Assembly: GCA_015520785.1 (NCBI GenBank)
Contig: WAPJ01000103.1
Location: 1 to 7,014 of the forward strand
DNA: 7,014 nucleotides
Direction: 5' to 3'
Source of the DNA: Candidatus Woesearchaeota archaeon
GTDB lineage: Archaea; Nanobdellota; Nanobdellia; Woesearchaeales; WAPJ01
The notes beneath the pieces are model-generated. The model had not been told where the DNA came from and did not search any database. It saw only the letters and a program-made list of their open reading frames with translations. Positions within the stretch are counted from its first letter, which is position 1; every line of letters begins with the position of its first letter. The translations under genes were made by a program, and so were the position numbers. Positions 1 to 5,332 of this stretch are shown here, piece after piece.

Positions 1-252
1 GCAGTCTAAAGCGTCTCTCCCCTCTTTACTTTTCTCTCATATCCCCCCTCCAATCATCCTCCCATACTTCTCCCTCTTTTCTCTCTTTCTCCTTATCCCC
101 CTCCCTCTTTTTGGATGAGAATGGTTATCCTTCCCAGTATATCCCTCATGGAAAGGGGGGGAGAAGAGGAGAGCGTGAAGAGAAAAGAGATTGAGGTGGA
201 ATGGGATTTGTGAGACGATCCGAGTCTAGAAGAATGCGTGGAAGTGTTTTTC
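1..252. other. Spacer without a supported gene
   Basis: This is the stretch downstream of the UPF0147 stop codon. Positions 1-110 are very pyrimidine-rich on the plus strand, so a leftward transcript would be purine-rich there, as seen upstream of the other minus-strand genes. That would suit the leader of a further minus-strand gene beyond the left edge (inference). A 32-codon plus-strand ORF from the ATG at 114 has no recognisable character. I saw no tRNA fold, no repeat and no clear T-rich terminator after the stop. Confidence 0.5.
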
Positions 253-501
253 CTACTCGCCAAGACTCTCGAGGAGGCTGACAATATAGAAGAGTTGCGT
301 GCGCGTATACGCTTCAAGCGTACTCTCCATGCTCAGTTCTTCAATCGTCGCGAGCGCACGATCACGCCTGATGGCAAGCTCCGCGGACTCGTCCTTCAGA
401 TTCGCGATAATCTCCTCGATCTGTACGCGAATACTCTTCGGCAGCGTCGTATCCTCCCGGAGTTCTTCCAGGATGCTCATAGCTTCTTCAAGCGCTTCCA
501 T
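253..501 (-). CDS. UPF0147 family protein
   Basis: This is a small acidic, almost entirely helical protein of 82 residues, of unknown function and found in archaea. Recognition rests on the family pattern: an N-terminal helix with EELREDTTLPKSIR, a central helix beginning with IEEIIANL, an ATIEELS segment, and the C-terminal signature RTQLFYIVSLLESL. The chosen start is the ATG at 501-499. A GTG three codons upstream (510-508) would add MVG, but it lies inside the GGTGG-containing run that best serves as ribosome binding site for the ATG. The gene overlaps the end of the prefoldin beta gene by 14 bases, which implies translational coupling. No catalytic or metal-binding residues are apparent. 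Known structures in the family are small helical bundles (recalled, not checked). The family call is quite secure and the function is unknown. Its position after pcc1 and prefoldin suggests a housekeeping role. Confidence 0.85.
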   Translation of the reverse strand: MEALEEAMSILEELREDTTLPKSIRVQIEEIIANLKDESAELAIRRDRALATIEELSMESTLEAYTRTQLFYIVSLLESLGE

Positions 502-814
502 CCCCACCACCCTTCAGCTTTTCCTGATAGGCTTGCATCTCCCTGACGAGACGTTCCTCCTGCGCGTTCAACAGGCTCATCCGCTGTTCCAGCTTCTTCA
601 CTTGCTCTTCTAATTCCCTGATGAGCGTTTCGCGCGATTCCTCAACGAGGAGGTTGGCAATAATCTTATACGCCCGCCCACTCGTCTCCCGGAGGAGGCG
701 GAGGGCTTCACGCACCTCGTCCAACTGTGCCTCATACGCGTTCCGCTGCTGCACGACCTGCTGCACCTGCCGGTCAAGCCGCTGCAAGGCGCGGAACGCC
801 TCGTCACGCTTCAT
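488..814 (-). CDS. pfdB: Prefoldin subunit beta
   Basis: Beta subunit of the archaeal prefoldin (GimC) hexamer, a cytosolic ATP-independent chaperone that holds unfolded proteins at coiled-coil tips and passes them to the thermosome. The 108-residue protein has the expected layout: an N-terminal coiled-coil helix (about 5-45, with the Gln-rich QVQQVVQQR), a central hairpin segment (about 46-60) containing RAYKIIANLLVEES, the counterpart of the family's VYK-x-IG-x-LLV, and a C-terminal coiled coil (about 63-103) with LEEQVKKLEQRMSLLNAQEERL. It is slightly shorter than the usual 115-125 residues and ends in a Gly-rich tail. The ATG at 814-812 is the only ATG in this frame before the in-frame TAA at 841-839. 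Thirty-four bases separate it from pcc1, and its 3' end overlaps the UPF0147 gene. The alpha subunit is not in the window. Confidence 0.9.
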   Translation of the reverse strand: MKRDEAFRALQRLDRQVQQVVQQRNAYEAQLDEVREALRLLRETSGRAYKIIANLLVEESRETLIRELEEQVKKLEQRMSLLNAQEERLVREMQAYQEKLKGGGDGSA

Positions 815-848
815 AGCAATGCGGCAAGCCCCACCCGCTTAAAAAGCC

Positions 849-1124
849 TCATGCTTCTCGCAACGCTTCCTCAACACCCTCCACGCCGCGGAGCGTGTGC
901 GCAAGACTACTCATGAGTGTTTTCAACGCGGTCGCATCCGCCACGCGAAACCGGATTTCAAGCGTAGTATCATTCACGCGTGCCTCATACCAGGCGCGCC
1001 TCCCCACCCAGCCCCCCGGAAGGAGGATGCGCAGACTCTCCCTCAGCTCGTCGCGGAGCGGGATATGGAGTATTCCTTCTATCCATGCTTCCTCATGCGA
1101 ATGCTTGTCTTCTTCCTTACCCAT
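849..1124 (-). CDS. pcc1: KEOPS complex subunit Pcc1
   Basis: Pcc1 is the dimerising subunit of the KEOPS complex (Kae1, Bud32, Cgi121, Pcc1), which makes the N6-threonylcarbamoyladenosine modification at position 37 of ANN-decoding tRNAs. The 91-residue protein has the family's alpha/beta pattern: a first strand (IEGILHIPL, about 15-23), a helix in which DELRESLRILLPG matches the usual bin of residues around LLPE, strands in ARVNDTTLEIRFRVADATALKTL (about 48-70; the D-x-TALK-x-L part is most diagnostic), and a final helix (about 70-90) matching the LRAxLNSYLRWL region. Length is normal. The first dozen residues are charged and poorly conserved. It leads the pcc1-prefoldin-UPF0147 group. The other KEOPS genes are not in the window, nor are rpoP and rpl37ae, which often precede pcc1 in archaea (recalled). 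The remaining doubt is that this family is short and diverges quickly. Confidence 0.8.
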   Translation of the reverse strand: MGKEEDKHSHEEAWIEGILHIPLRDELRESLRILLPGGWVGRRAWYEARVNDTTLEIRFRVADATALKTLMSSLAHTLRGVEGVEEALREA

Positions 1125-1271
1125 CCCGCATCAGTCCCTCTGATGGTTTTTCCTCTTCTTTAAACCTTCCTTTCTTCTCCACATTACCCCTGGGTCCTCG
1201 TAAAACAATGATCATGAAGAGAAGGGGGGACAAAGGTGAAGGGTATGCTGGGAGAAGAAGGATGCGTTCTT
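1125..1271 (-). promoter_or_regulatory. Probable pcc1 promoter region
   Basis: This 147-base spacer lies between the PAP2 stop and the pcc1 start. On the minus strand it contains GGTTTAAAG (TTTAAA at 1164-1159) after a purine-rich stretch. This is an acceptable archaeal TATA box about 35-40 bases before the pcc1 ATG, predicting a leader of about 12 bases. A GAGGG lies 10-14 bases before the ATG. The spacer also holds the 8-base palindrome ATGATCAT near 1208-1215. No small zinc-ribbon gene such as rpoP can be read here. All promoter assignments are inferred from spacing. Confidence 0.3.
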
Positions 1272-1754
1272 TTACCCAGAGAGGTGTATGATCAGCCAGC
1301 TGACGAGTAGGCCGATGAGGATGCCCGCAGTAACGTCAAGCACGTCATGCTTCTTCAGGAAGACCCTGCTCCACCCGATGAGAAGTGTAACGACGATCGC
1401 GACCAGGCCAAGCAGCGAGGAGTACTGTAAAGCGAGGGGGATGAGCAGTGCTGTGCGCGCCGCGTGCATGCTCGGGAAGCTTGCCGCATCCAAACGCTCC
1501 CACCAGGCGTGATACGCGTGTGGCTCTGGTCGTGGCTTATAATACACACTCCGAATAAGAAGAATGATTAGCATGACGAGCACGAGGCTTACGCCATACT
1601 GGAATGCGAGACGGGGCGTGAGGATGAGGAGGAGTATGAGGATGATCATGCTACAGCAGAAACTACCAAGGCTTGTCACGTCACGTGCGAGGAGCATGAG
1701 ACTCTTCTTGACAAGTCTTCCTATCCGATCCCCTTCTCTTTTCCTTTTGCGCAT
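1272..1754 (-). CDS. PAP2-family membrane phosphatase
   Basis: Small integral-membrane phosphatase of the type 2 phosphatidic acid phosphatase superfamily. Such enzymes dephosphorylate lipid phosphates or polyprenyl (di)phosphates, and in archaea a prenyl-phosphate carrier is a plausible substrate (inference). All three signature motifs are present, numbered from this start. Motif 1 is R68-x6-R75-P76, with Arg where Lys is usual. Motif 2 is PSMH, with His97. Motif 3 is S129-R130-x5-H136-x3-D140. The motifs lie between hydrophobic segments at about 28-46, 53-69, 101-123 and 142-158, giving a compact four- to five-helix protein of 160 residues. The N-terminus is strongly basic (MRKRKR), suiting the positive-inside rule. 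The start is the ATG at 1754-1752, because GGGTGA at 1766-1761 lies six bases before it. The ATG two codons upstream, at 1760, directly abuts that site. Motifs make the family secure; the substrate is unknown. Confidence 0.88.
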   Translation of the reverse strand: MRKRKREGDRIGRLVKKSLMLLARDVTSLGSFCCSMIILILLLILTPRLAFQYGVSLVLVMLIILLIRSVYYKPRPEPHAYHAWWERLDAASFPSMHAARTALLIPLALQYSSLLGLVAIVVTLLIGWSRVFLKKHDVLDVTAGILIGLLVSWLIIHLSG

Positions 1755-1760
1755 CCACAT

Positions 1761-1766
1761 TCACCC
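1761..1766 (-). promoter_or_regulatory. RBS that decides the PAP2 start
   Basis: GGGTGA on the minus strand matches the archaeal anti-Shine-Dalgarno tail (pairing with ...TCACC...). It ends six bases before the ATG at 1754, which is good spacing, and zero bases before the upstream ATG at 1760. It therefore argues for the downstream ATG. Confidence 0.6.
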
Positions 1767-1822
1767 TTGGGAGAAGAATTTTTTGCCACTTCTTCTGAAA
1801 TGGTTGGAGAGCGTATGCATAC

Positions 1823-1827
1823 AAAAA
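1823..1827 (-). terminator. Possible T-tract terminator after the phosphoesterase gene
   Basis: A run of five T residues on the minus strand begins nine bases after the TAA of the metallophosphoesterase gene. Archaeal termination often uses short T tracts without a hairpin, so this is a candidate, but one tract of five is weak. The 10-base palindrome GTATGCATAC follows at 1822-1813. Confidence 0.25.
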
Positions 1828-1835
1828 GCCTCCGA

Positions 1836-2924
1836 TTAGACGTGGGGGAGGCGTGCGGATCGTTCAACCACGCCTCCTCGTGTAAGGAAACTCACATGAA
1901 GCGTATCATCCCGTATCATAAGACATGCCGCGCCAGGCTTGCCTTTACGCGCGTAGAGTACACCACTCCCCGCGTTCAGGATGGGCACACGGACACTCCC
2001 GAGCGTGAGCATGCTGAGACAGCCAGCGGCTTCATGCACGTGCCCGCTCAGAATGAGTTGTGGAGGGTATGCTTCCAGCACGCGGCGTAACCATTTACTC
2101 CCCGCATGCCTCTTCCCAAGCTGATAGCCCTCCACTTCCGCTTCGCGGGGAGCCATGAGGTAGGCGGGTGTTATGCTTACGATTTGATCCGACGCGCGCC
2201 GCCAGTAGAAGACAGCCTTGTCGCAGGGGGTATGCGTGAATGGTGGGATATGCGTGAGGAGGATACTCCCCCGGAGTGAGCGTGCATACGCGCGCTCCAT
2301 ACTCTTCGGTGTGATAAGCACATACTCGCGCTTCCCCAGCTTGAGATGCTCATACTCATAGATGCCCGCCTGCTGATCATACCTCGTCCAGACAATCCGC
2401 TCTTTGCGTTCTCCCCGGAGGGGTCTGATTGGATAGAAGGGCATGAGCGCTTCCAAATAGTCTTCCGCATGCTCGCGTGTCATGCTCACGCCAATGCCGA
2501 GCGAGAAGCTCGGCCTAGCGGGTGATGCACGATCCCCGAAGGGATGATAGACGAAGCGTACCCCGCGGATCGTATGGCTCGTCTCGTCAAGCGCTGTGCT
2601 CAGCCGAAACCGTTTTCCCAACTGTTTGCGGAGGATGCGTACCGTCCACGGACCATCCCAATTCCCCAGATTAACAAGCACATGCATCCCCCATGGGAAG
2701 GAATCATAAATCATCCTCCCGAGCCAGCGCGTATTCTCCCGCAGCCTATAAGCCTCATCACGACCATACGGTATCTTCCCGACGAGATCCCCATTCAGGA
2801 TGAGCACGTCCTCGCTCGTCGCGCCCGCTGCGAGCCATGTGATGAGCCGTCGGATGACGCGTCGGGGCGTGGAGTCAATGTCCTGCAGGACGCGGAGCGT
2901 GATCGGCTTTCCCATTCGCATCAT
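1836..2924 (-). CDS. Calcineurin-like metallophosphoesterase, variant motif I
   Basis: Predicted cytosolic dinuclear-metal phosphoesterase of 362 residues; no signal peptide or membrane segment is visible. Superfamily motifs occur in order: D15-I-D17 (motif I, normally D-x-H), GD at 45-46 after VLILN (II), GNWD at 87-90 (III, normally GNH[DE]), a His in LLTHIPP at 225 (IV), and GHVH at 294-297 (V), followed by LNAGSG, the counterpart of the usual N-[PA]-GS turn. Ligands Asp15, Asp46, Asn88, His225, His295 and His297 are thus present. The motif I His is Asp, and the motif III His, which usually assists catalysis, is Trp89. The 135 residues between motifs III and IV are longer than in minimal members and may form a cap; they hold many aromatic and charged residues. 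The substrate cannot be told: nucleic acid, nucleotide or phosphodiester are all possible. An AGGGAG run precedes the ATG at 2924, and a second ATG follows it directly. Confidence 0.8.
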   Translation of the reverse strand: MMRMGKPITLRVLQDIDSTPRRVIRRLITWLAAGATSEDVLILNGDLVGKIPYGRDEAYRLRENTRWLGRMIYDSFPWGMHVLVNLGNWDGPWTVRILRKQLGKRFRLSTALDETSHTIRGVRFVYHPFGDRASPARPSFSLGIGVSMTREHAEDYLEALMPFYPIRPLRGERKERIVWTRYDQQAGIYEYEHLKLGKREYVLITPKSMERAYARSLRGSILLTHIPPFTHTPCDKAVFYWRRASDQIVSITPAYLMAPREAEVEGYQLGKRHAGSKWLRRVLEAYPPQLILSGHVHEAAGCLSMLTLGSVRVPILNAGSGVLYARKGKPGAACLMIRDDTLHVSFLTRGGVVERSARLPHV

Positions 2925-3108
2925 CCATTCTCCCTCTTTTTCTTTTCTTTATTCTTTTTCTTCTATTCTTCATTTGGTTTTCTTTTTTCCTTCCTCTCAT
3001 CCCCCTCTCTCTCCGGGGGAGGAGTATTCTTATTGAAGGTGAATGTTACGCTAGCCTCCTTTCCTCTCTTCTCATTCCTCATTTCATTCTGAAGACTCCC
3101 CCTTCTCT
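2925..3108 (-). other. Polypurine intercistronic spacer with a hairpin
   Basis: This spacer between rtcA and the phosphoesterase gene is almost homopyrimidine on the plus strand. It has uninterrupted runs of 22 bases (2929-2950) and 21 bases (2978-2998), so the leftward mRNA would be nearly all purine. A short hairpin is possible where TCCCCC (3000-3005) pairs with GGGGGA (3015-3020) around a nine-base loop. On the transcribed strand the hairpin is followed by A-rich sequence, not T-rich, so it does not resemble an intrinsic terminator. No convincing TATA box was found, and co-transcription with rtcA is possible. I see no small gene here. Confidence 0.4.
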
Positions 3109-4227
3109 CTATGATCGTTTCGCGTGGAGGGAGGGCTGGACGCGTTCCTCACGCGGGATGTGCGCGCAGATGATCTGCTGATCGCGCGCTTCACGTGTCT
3201 CCACACGCACCCTCCCGGGGAGGAACTGGTTGAGCACGTACAAGCCTGCACGATAATGCGCTGTTGCCAGGCTGCACAGCCTCCCGCCGAGGAAGGGGAG
3301 GAATGCGAGGAGCATGTCGGCCGCATGCACGTCCACACGGCAGCCGAGCGTGAATTGTTCCTCTAAGCGTGTGAATACGTGCCGCGCGATGCGTTCCACG
3401 GGCTGATGGGGGATGAACGCGTGACTCTCACCCAGCCTCCCCTGTGAGTGCTGGAGAATAATCGTCATGCCCCCACCGGGCGAGGCTGCCTGCACGTACT
3501 GGACCTGCTGGCTGAGCGTGACGCCATGCTCGGCTGCTTTCATCCGTGCGTAGCGTTCCAAGCGTTCAAGCACGCTCCGCGAGGCGAGCCGCGCGTCCGC
3601 CGTGGCACGGAGGATAATGCCTTCCATGATGAGCTTCTCATCGCACGTCGCTTCCATGGGGGGATGTGCGGTCGCGTCTACTGGCGTATACTGGCTTTCC
3701 ATGGTGATCTCAACCCGTCCACCACCCGCTGGGAGATAGCCACGACGCTGAACGCGCACGTCCATCCTGCCATGCATGCTGAGGAGTGGGCTGATCACGT
3801 CACGCACATAGTCCGGGCTTGGTGCGCGGGGCACGTCCGTCCCTCCGATGAGAATAGCCCGCTTCCGGCCGGGCTCGAGGAAGAAGGGTGCGAGCAGTGG
3901 CTGGAAGGCAAGCATACTACTCCCCCCGGTGGGAATGGCGGCTTCAAGATGATGCTCACGCTCTCTCCCGGGCGTGAAGGTAAGCTCCATACTCCCCCTT
4001 TCTATAGGGGTGACGTGTGCCTTCGCGTATGCTGCTGCGAGCCGGACTGCGGCGAGATGCTGTGCCTGCAAGCCGGGCTTGGATCGTGACGCGCGAATAT
4101 TCCGAATAGTGAACGCCTGGTTGAGGAGGATGCTTAGGGCAAGACTCATCCTGAGCACGAGACCGCCACCATGCGCACCATCAATCAGGATCATGCGGAT
4201 CATCCCCTTCTCGTCTCCACGCATCAT
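3109..4227 (-). CDS. rtcA: RNA 3'-terminal phosphate cyclase (RtcA family)
   Basis: RtcA converts an RNA 3'-phosphate to a 2',3'-cyclic phosphate in an ATP-dependent reaction that passes through a covalent enzyme-AMP intermediate on histidine. This 372-residue protein shows the family's N-terminal block: MILIDG, then a glycine loop, LVLRMSLALS (about 23-32), and IRASRSKPGLQAQHLAAV (44-61). It has the central SPDYVRDVISPLL and the Gly-rich LPAGGGRVEI (165-174), then the C-terminal block VDVHAADMLLAFLPFLGG (298-315). His301 in that block sits where the adenylated His lies in class I enzymes, so this is unlikely to be the catalytically dead Rcl1 type. The glycine loop is unusual: DGAHGGGL instead of DGxxGEGGGQ, two residues shorter and lacking the Glu. 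The start at 4227 has a good GGAG five bases upstream. ATG codons at residues 9 and 12 are alternatives, and residue 12 would match the usual N-terminus of the family. No rtcB lies nearby. Confidence 0.87.
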   Translation of the reverse strand: MMRGDEKGMIRMILIDGAHGGGLVLRMSLALSILLNQAFTIRNIRASRSKPGLQAQHLAAVRLAAAYAKAHVTPIERGSMELTFTPGREREHHLEAAIPTGGSSMLAFQPLLAPFFLEPGRKRAILIGGTDVPRAPSPDYVRDVISPLLSMHGRMDVRVQRRGYLPAGGGRVEITMESQYTPVDATAHPPMEATCDEKLIMEGIILRATADARLASRSVLERLERYARMKAAEHGVTLSQQVQYVQAASPGGGMTIILQHSQGRLGESHAFIPHQPVERIARHVFTRLEEQFTLGCRVDVHAADMLLAFLPFLGGRLCSLATAHYRAGLYVLNQFLPGRVRVETREARDQQIICAHIPREERVQPSLHAKRS

Positions 4228-4262
4228 TCTCTTCTCCTTCTCTTATTCTCTCCCCCTCCACC

Positions 4263-4312
4263 ATCCTTAATATTTATATAGTTTGAGGATTAGGGGTTGA
4301 GAGGATAAAAGG
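4263..4312. promoter_or_regulatory. Divergent rtcA/dacZ promoter region
   Basis: TTTATATA at 4273-4280 matches the archaeal TATA consensus and reads as TATATAAA on the other strand, so TBP could serve both genes. It lies 46 bases before the rtcA ATG, predicting a start site near 4249 and a leader of about 20 bases with GGAG in it, which is an excellent fit. For dacZ it predicts a start near 4303 and a leader of about 85 bases. A second candidate for dacZ is GATAAAAGG at 4304-4312, preceded by a purine-rich BRE-like stretch. Start sites are inferred from standard archaeal spacing. Confidence 0.6.
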
Positions 4313-4339
4313 GAACGAGACTCCTCCCCCTGTTCGTCG

Positions 4340-4358
4340 GAGCATGCTCAAACGCGTT
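4340..4358. promoter_or_regulatory. Two adjacent palindromes in the dacZ leader
   Basis: GAGCATGCTC (4340-4349) and AACGCGTT (4351-4358) are perfect palindromes separated by one base, between the TATA elements and the dacZ ribosome binding site. Their position downstream of the predicted start site would suit a repressor operator, or DNA contacts by a dimeric regulator. Both contain hexamers (GCATGC, ACGCGT) that are common throughout the window, so chance is a real alternative. Confidence 0.25.
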
Positions 4359-4370
4359 AACACTCCGTGA
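4344..4370 (+). other. Possible 8-codon upstream ORF before dacZ
   Basis: An ATG at 4344 opens an 8-codon ORF (MLKRVNTP) that ends at the TGA 4368-4370, immediately before the dacZ Shine-Dalgarno site. Its own GGAG is only one base from the ATG, which is too close for efficient initiation. If translated, its terminating ribosome would cover the dacZ binding site. It may be coincidental. Confidence 0.2.
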
Positions 4371-4377
4371 GAGGTGA
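4371..4377 (+). promoter_or_regulatory. dacZ: Strong RBS that decides the dacZ start
   Basis: GAGGTGA is a near-perfect archaeal Shine-Dalgarno sequence, ending ten bases before the ATG at 4388. The longer in-frame GTG reading at 4367 would start upstream of this site, so the ATG is preferred. Confidence 0.65.
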
Positions 4378-4387
4378 ACGATCCCGT

Positions 4388-5323
4388 ATGCATCCATTCC
4401 AGCCTGTCAAGCAGATCCCTCGGCACATCTGGGAGGGGATCACGCAAACACTGAGCAAGCCGCAGCGCGTGAGTGATAAGATTAAACGTGTCGCCGAGAC
4501 GCTTGGCACGAGCAAGCGTGTAGAAGACCTCCTCAGTGAAACAGCTTTAAGCCTCCTCACGCAGGGCGAGGGGAATGTGATCGTCACCGTCGAGCCACTG
4601 GATGAGGAGCATGCGCAGCTCACCATTTTCCGCAGGCAGGATGAGAGTCTGAGCACGACAAGCTTTACCATCAGCCTCCCCCGGCATCCCTCGGGCATTC
4701 CACTCCAGGATATTCTCGCATCGGCAGTGGCGAGACGTCTCCTCACCAAGGATGACCGGGTTATCCTCACCATGAGCGGACGGATCATTCACGGCGTGCC
4801 AAGCGCGCTTATCATCGTTAATATAAAGGATGTCTTCTTCCAACTGCACGTCCAGCAGCTTGCCACACACAGCCCCGTTGAGGTCGTGGAGAATACGCTC
4901 CGCGTCGCACGCGAGATCGCGCTTGAAGGCAGAGAGGGGAAGCATGTTGGCGCGACATTCCTCCTCGGTCCGAAGGAGAAGATACAACCCTACTTGCGGC
5001 AGATCATCCTCAACCCCTTCATGCATTATCCTCCGGAGGAGCGGAATATTACGCGTGAAGACGTCTGGGAGACGGTGAAGAACTTCGCACAATTGGATGG
5101 TGCCTTCCTGATCGATACGGATGGGACGATTATTACTGCTGGTGCAATGATTACCCTCCCCCCTGGCTTTGAGCCCGTCGTCCTCCCTGGTTTTGGCACG
5201 CGGCATACGAGCGCGGCCAGCCTCACCAAGGCCGTGCCAGAAGCGCTTGCGATCGTTGTGAGTAGTAGTGGTGGCACCATACGTATTTTTAAAGAGGGGC
5301 GGATTGTTGCACGCTTCTCATAG
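4388..5323 (+). CDS. dacZ: Diadenylate cyclase, archaeal DacZ type (DisA_N/DAC domain)
   Basis: Cytosolic enzyme that condenses two ATP into cyclic di-AMP, a second messenger tied to osmotic and potassium balance in bacteria and some archaea. The 311-residue protein has the archaeal two-part layout. The N-terminal part (about 45-165) is a less conserved alpha/beta domain that includes DRVILTMSGRIIHGVPSAL. The C-terminal DAC domain opens with REIALEGREGKHVGATFLLG (175-194) and carries both catalytic signatures: DGA at 237-239, within QLDGAFLIDTDGTIITAGA, and RHT at 272-274, within LPGFGTRHTSAASLTK. It closes with AIVVSSSGGTIRIFKEGRIV (288-307). Both motifs are intact, so activity is expected. 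The N-terminal domain of DacZ proteins has been compared to a pyruvate kinase C-terminal-like fold (recalled, not verified). It heads a plus-strand operon nine bases ahead of an MscS-like gene. The start is set by the GAGGTGA site. Confidence 0.88.
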   Translation: MHPFQPVKQIPRHIWEGITQTLSKPQRVSDKIKRVAETLGTSKRVEDLLSETALSLLTQGEGNVIVTVEPLDEEHAQLTIFRRQDESLSTTSFTISLPRHPSGIPLQDILASAVARRLLTKDDRVILTMSGRIIHGVPSALIIVNIKDVFFQLHVQQLATHSPVEVVENTLRVAREIALEGREGKHVGATFLLGPKEKIQPYLRQIILNPFMHYPPEERNITREDVWETVKNFAQLDGAFLIDTDGTIITAGAMITLPPGFEPVVLPGFGTRHTSAASLTKAVPEALAIVVSSSGGTIRIFKEGRIVARFS

Positions 5324-5332
5324 AGAGAAGGA

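Noticed and set aside
1..30. A tRNA anticodon-arm-like sequence at the left edge (CTTTAGACTGC on the minus strand)
   Set aside because: Flanking bases do not form a paired five-base stem in any register I tried, and no T or D arm is visible.
3000..3020. A hairpin that might be an intrinsic terminator after rtcA
   Set aside because: On the transcribed strand it is followed by A-rich sequence, not a T tract, and it lies about 90 bases after the stop.
2544..3092. A 182-codon plus-strand ORF with a Phe/Ser-rich end
   Set aside because: Its first part is antisense to the metallophosphoesterase and its end is the translated polypyrimidine spacer.
3448..4089. A 213-codon plus-strand ORF antisense to rtcA
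   Set aside because: It lies wholly inside rtcA, which has convincing motifs, and its translation shows no domain pattern.
4547..5206. A 219-codon minus-strand ORF antisense to dacZ
   Set aside because: It covers the conserved DAC domain coding region on the opposite strand and has no recognisable features.
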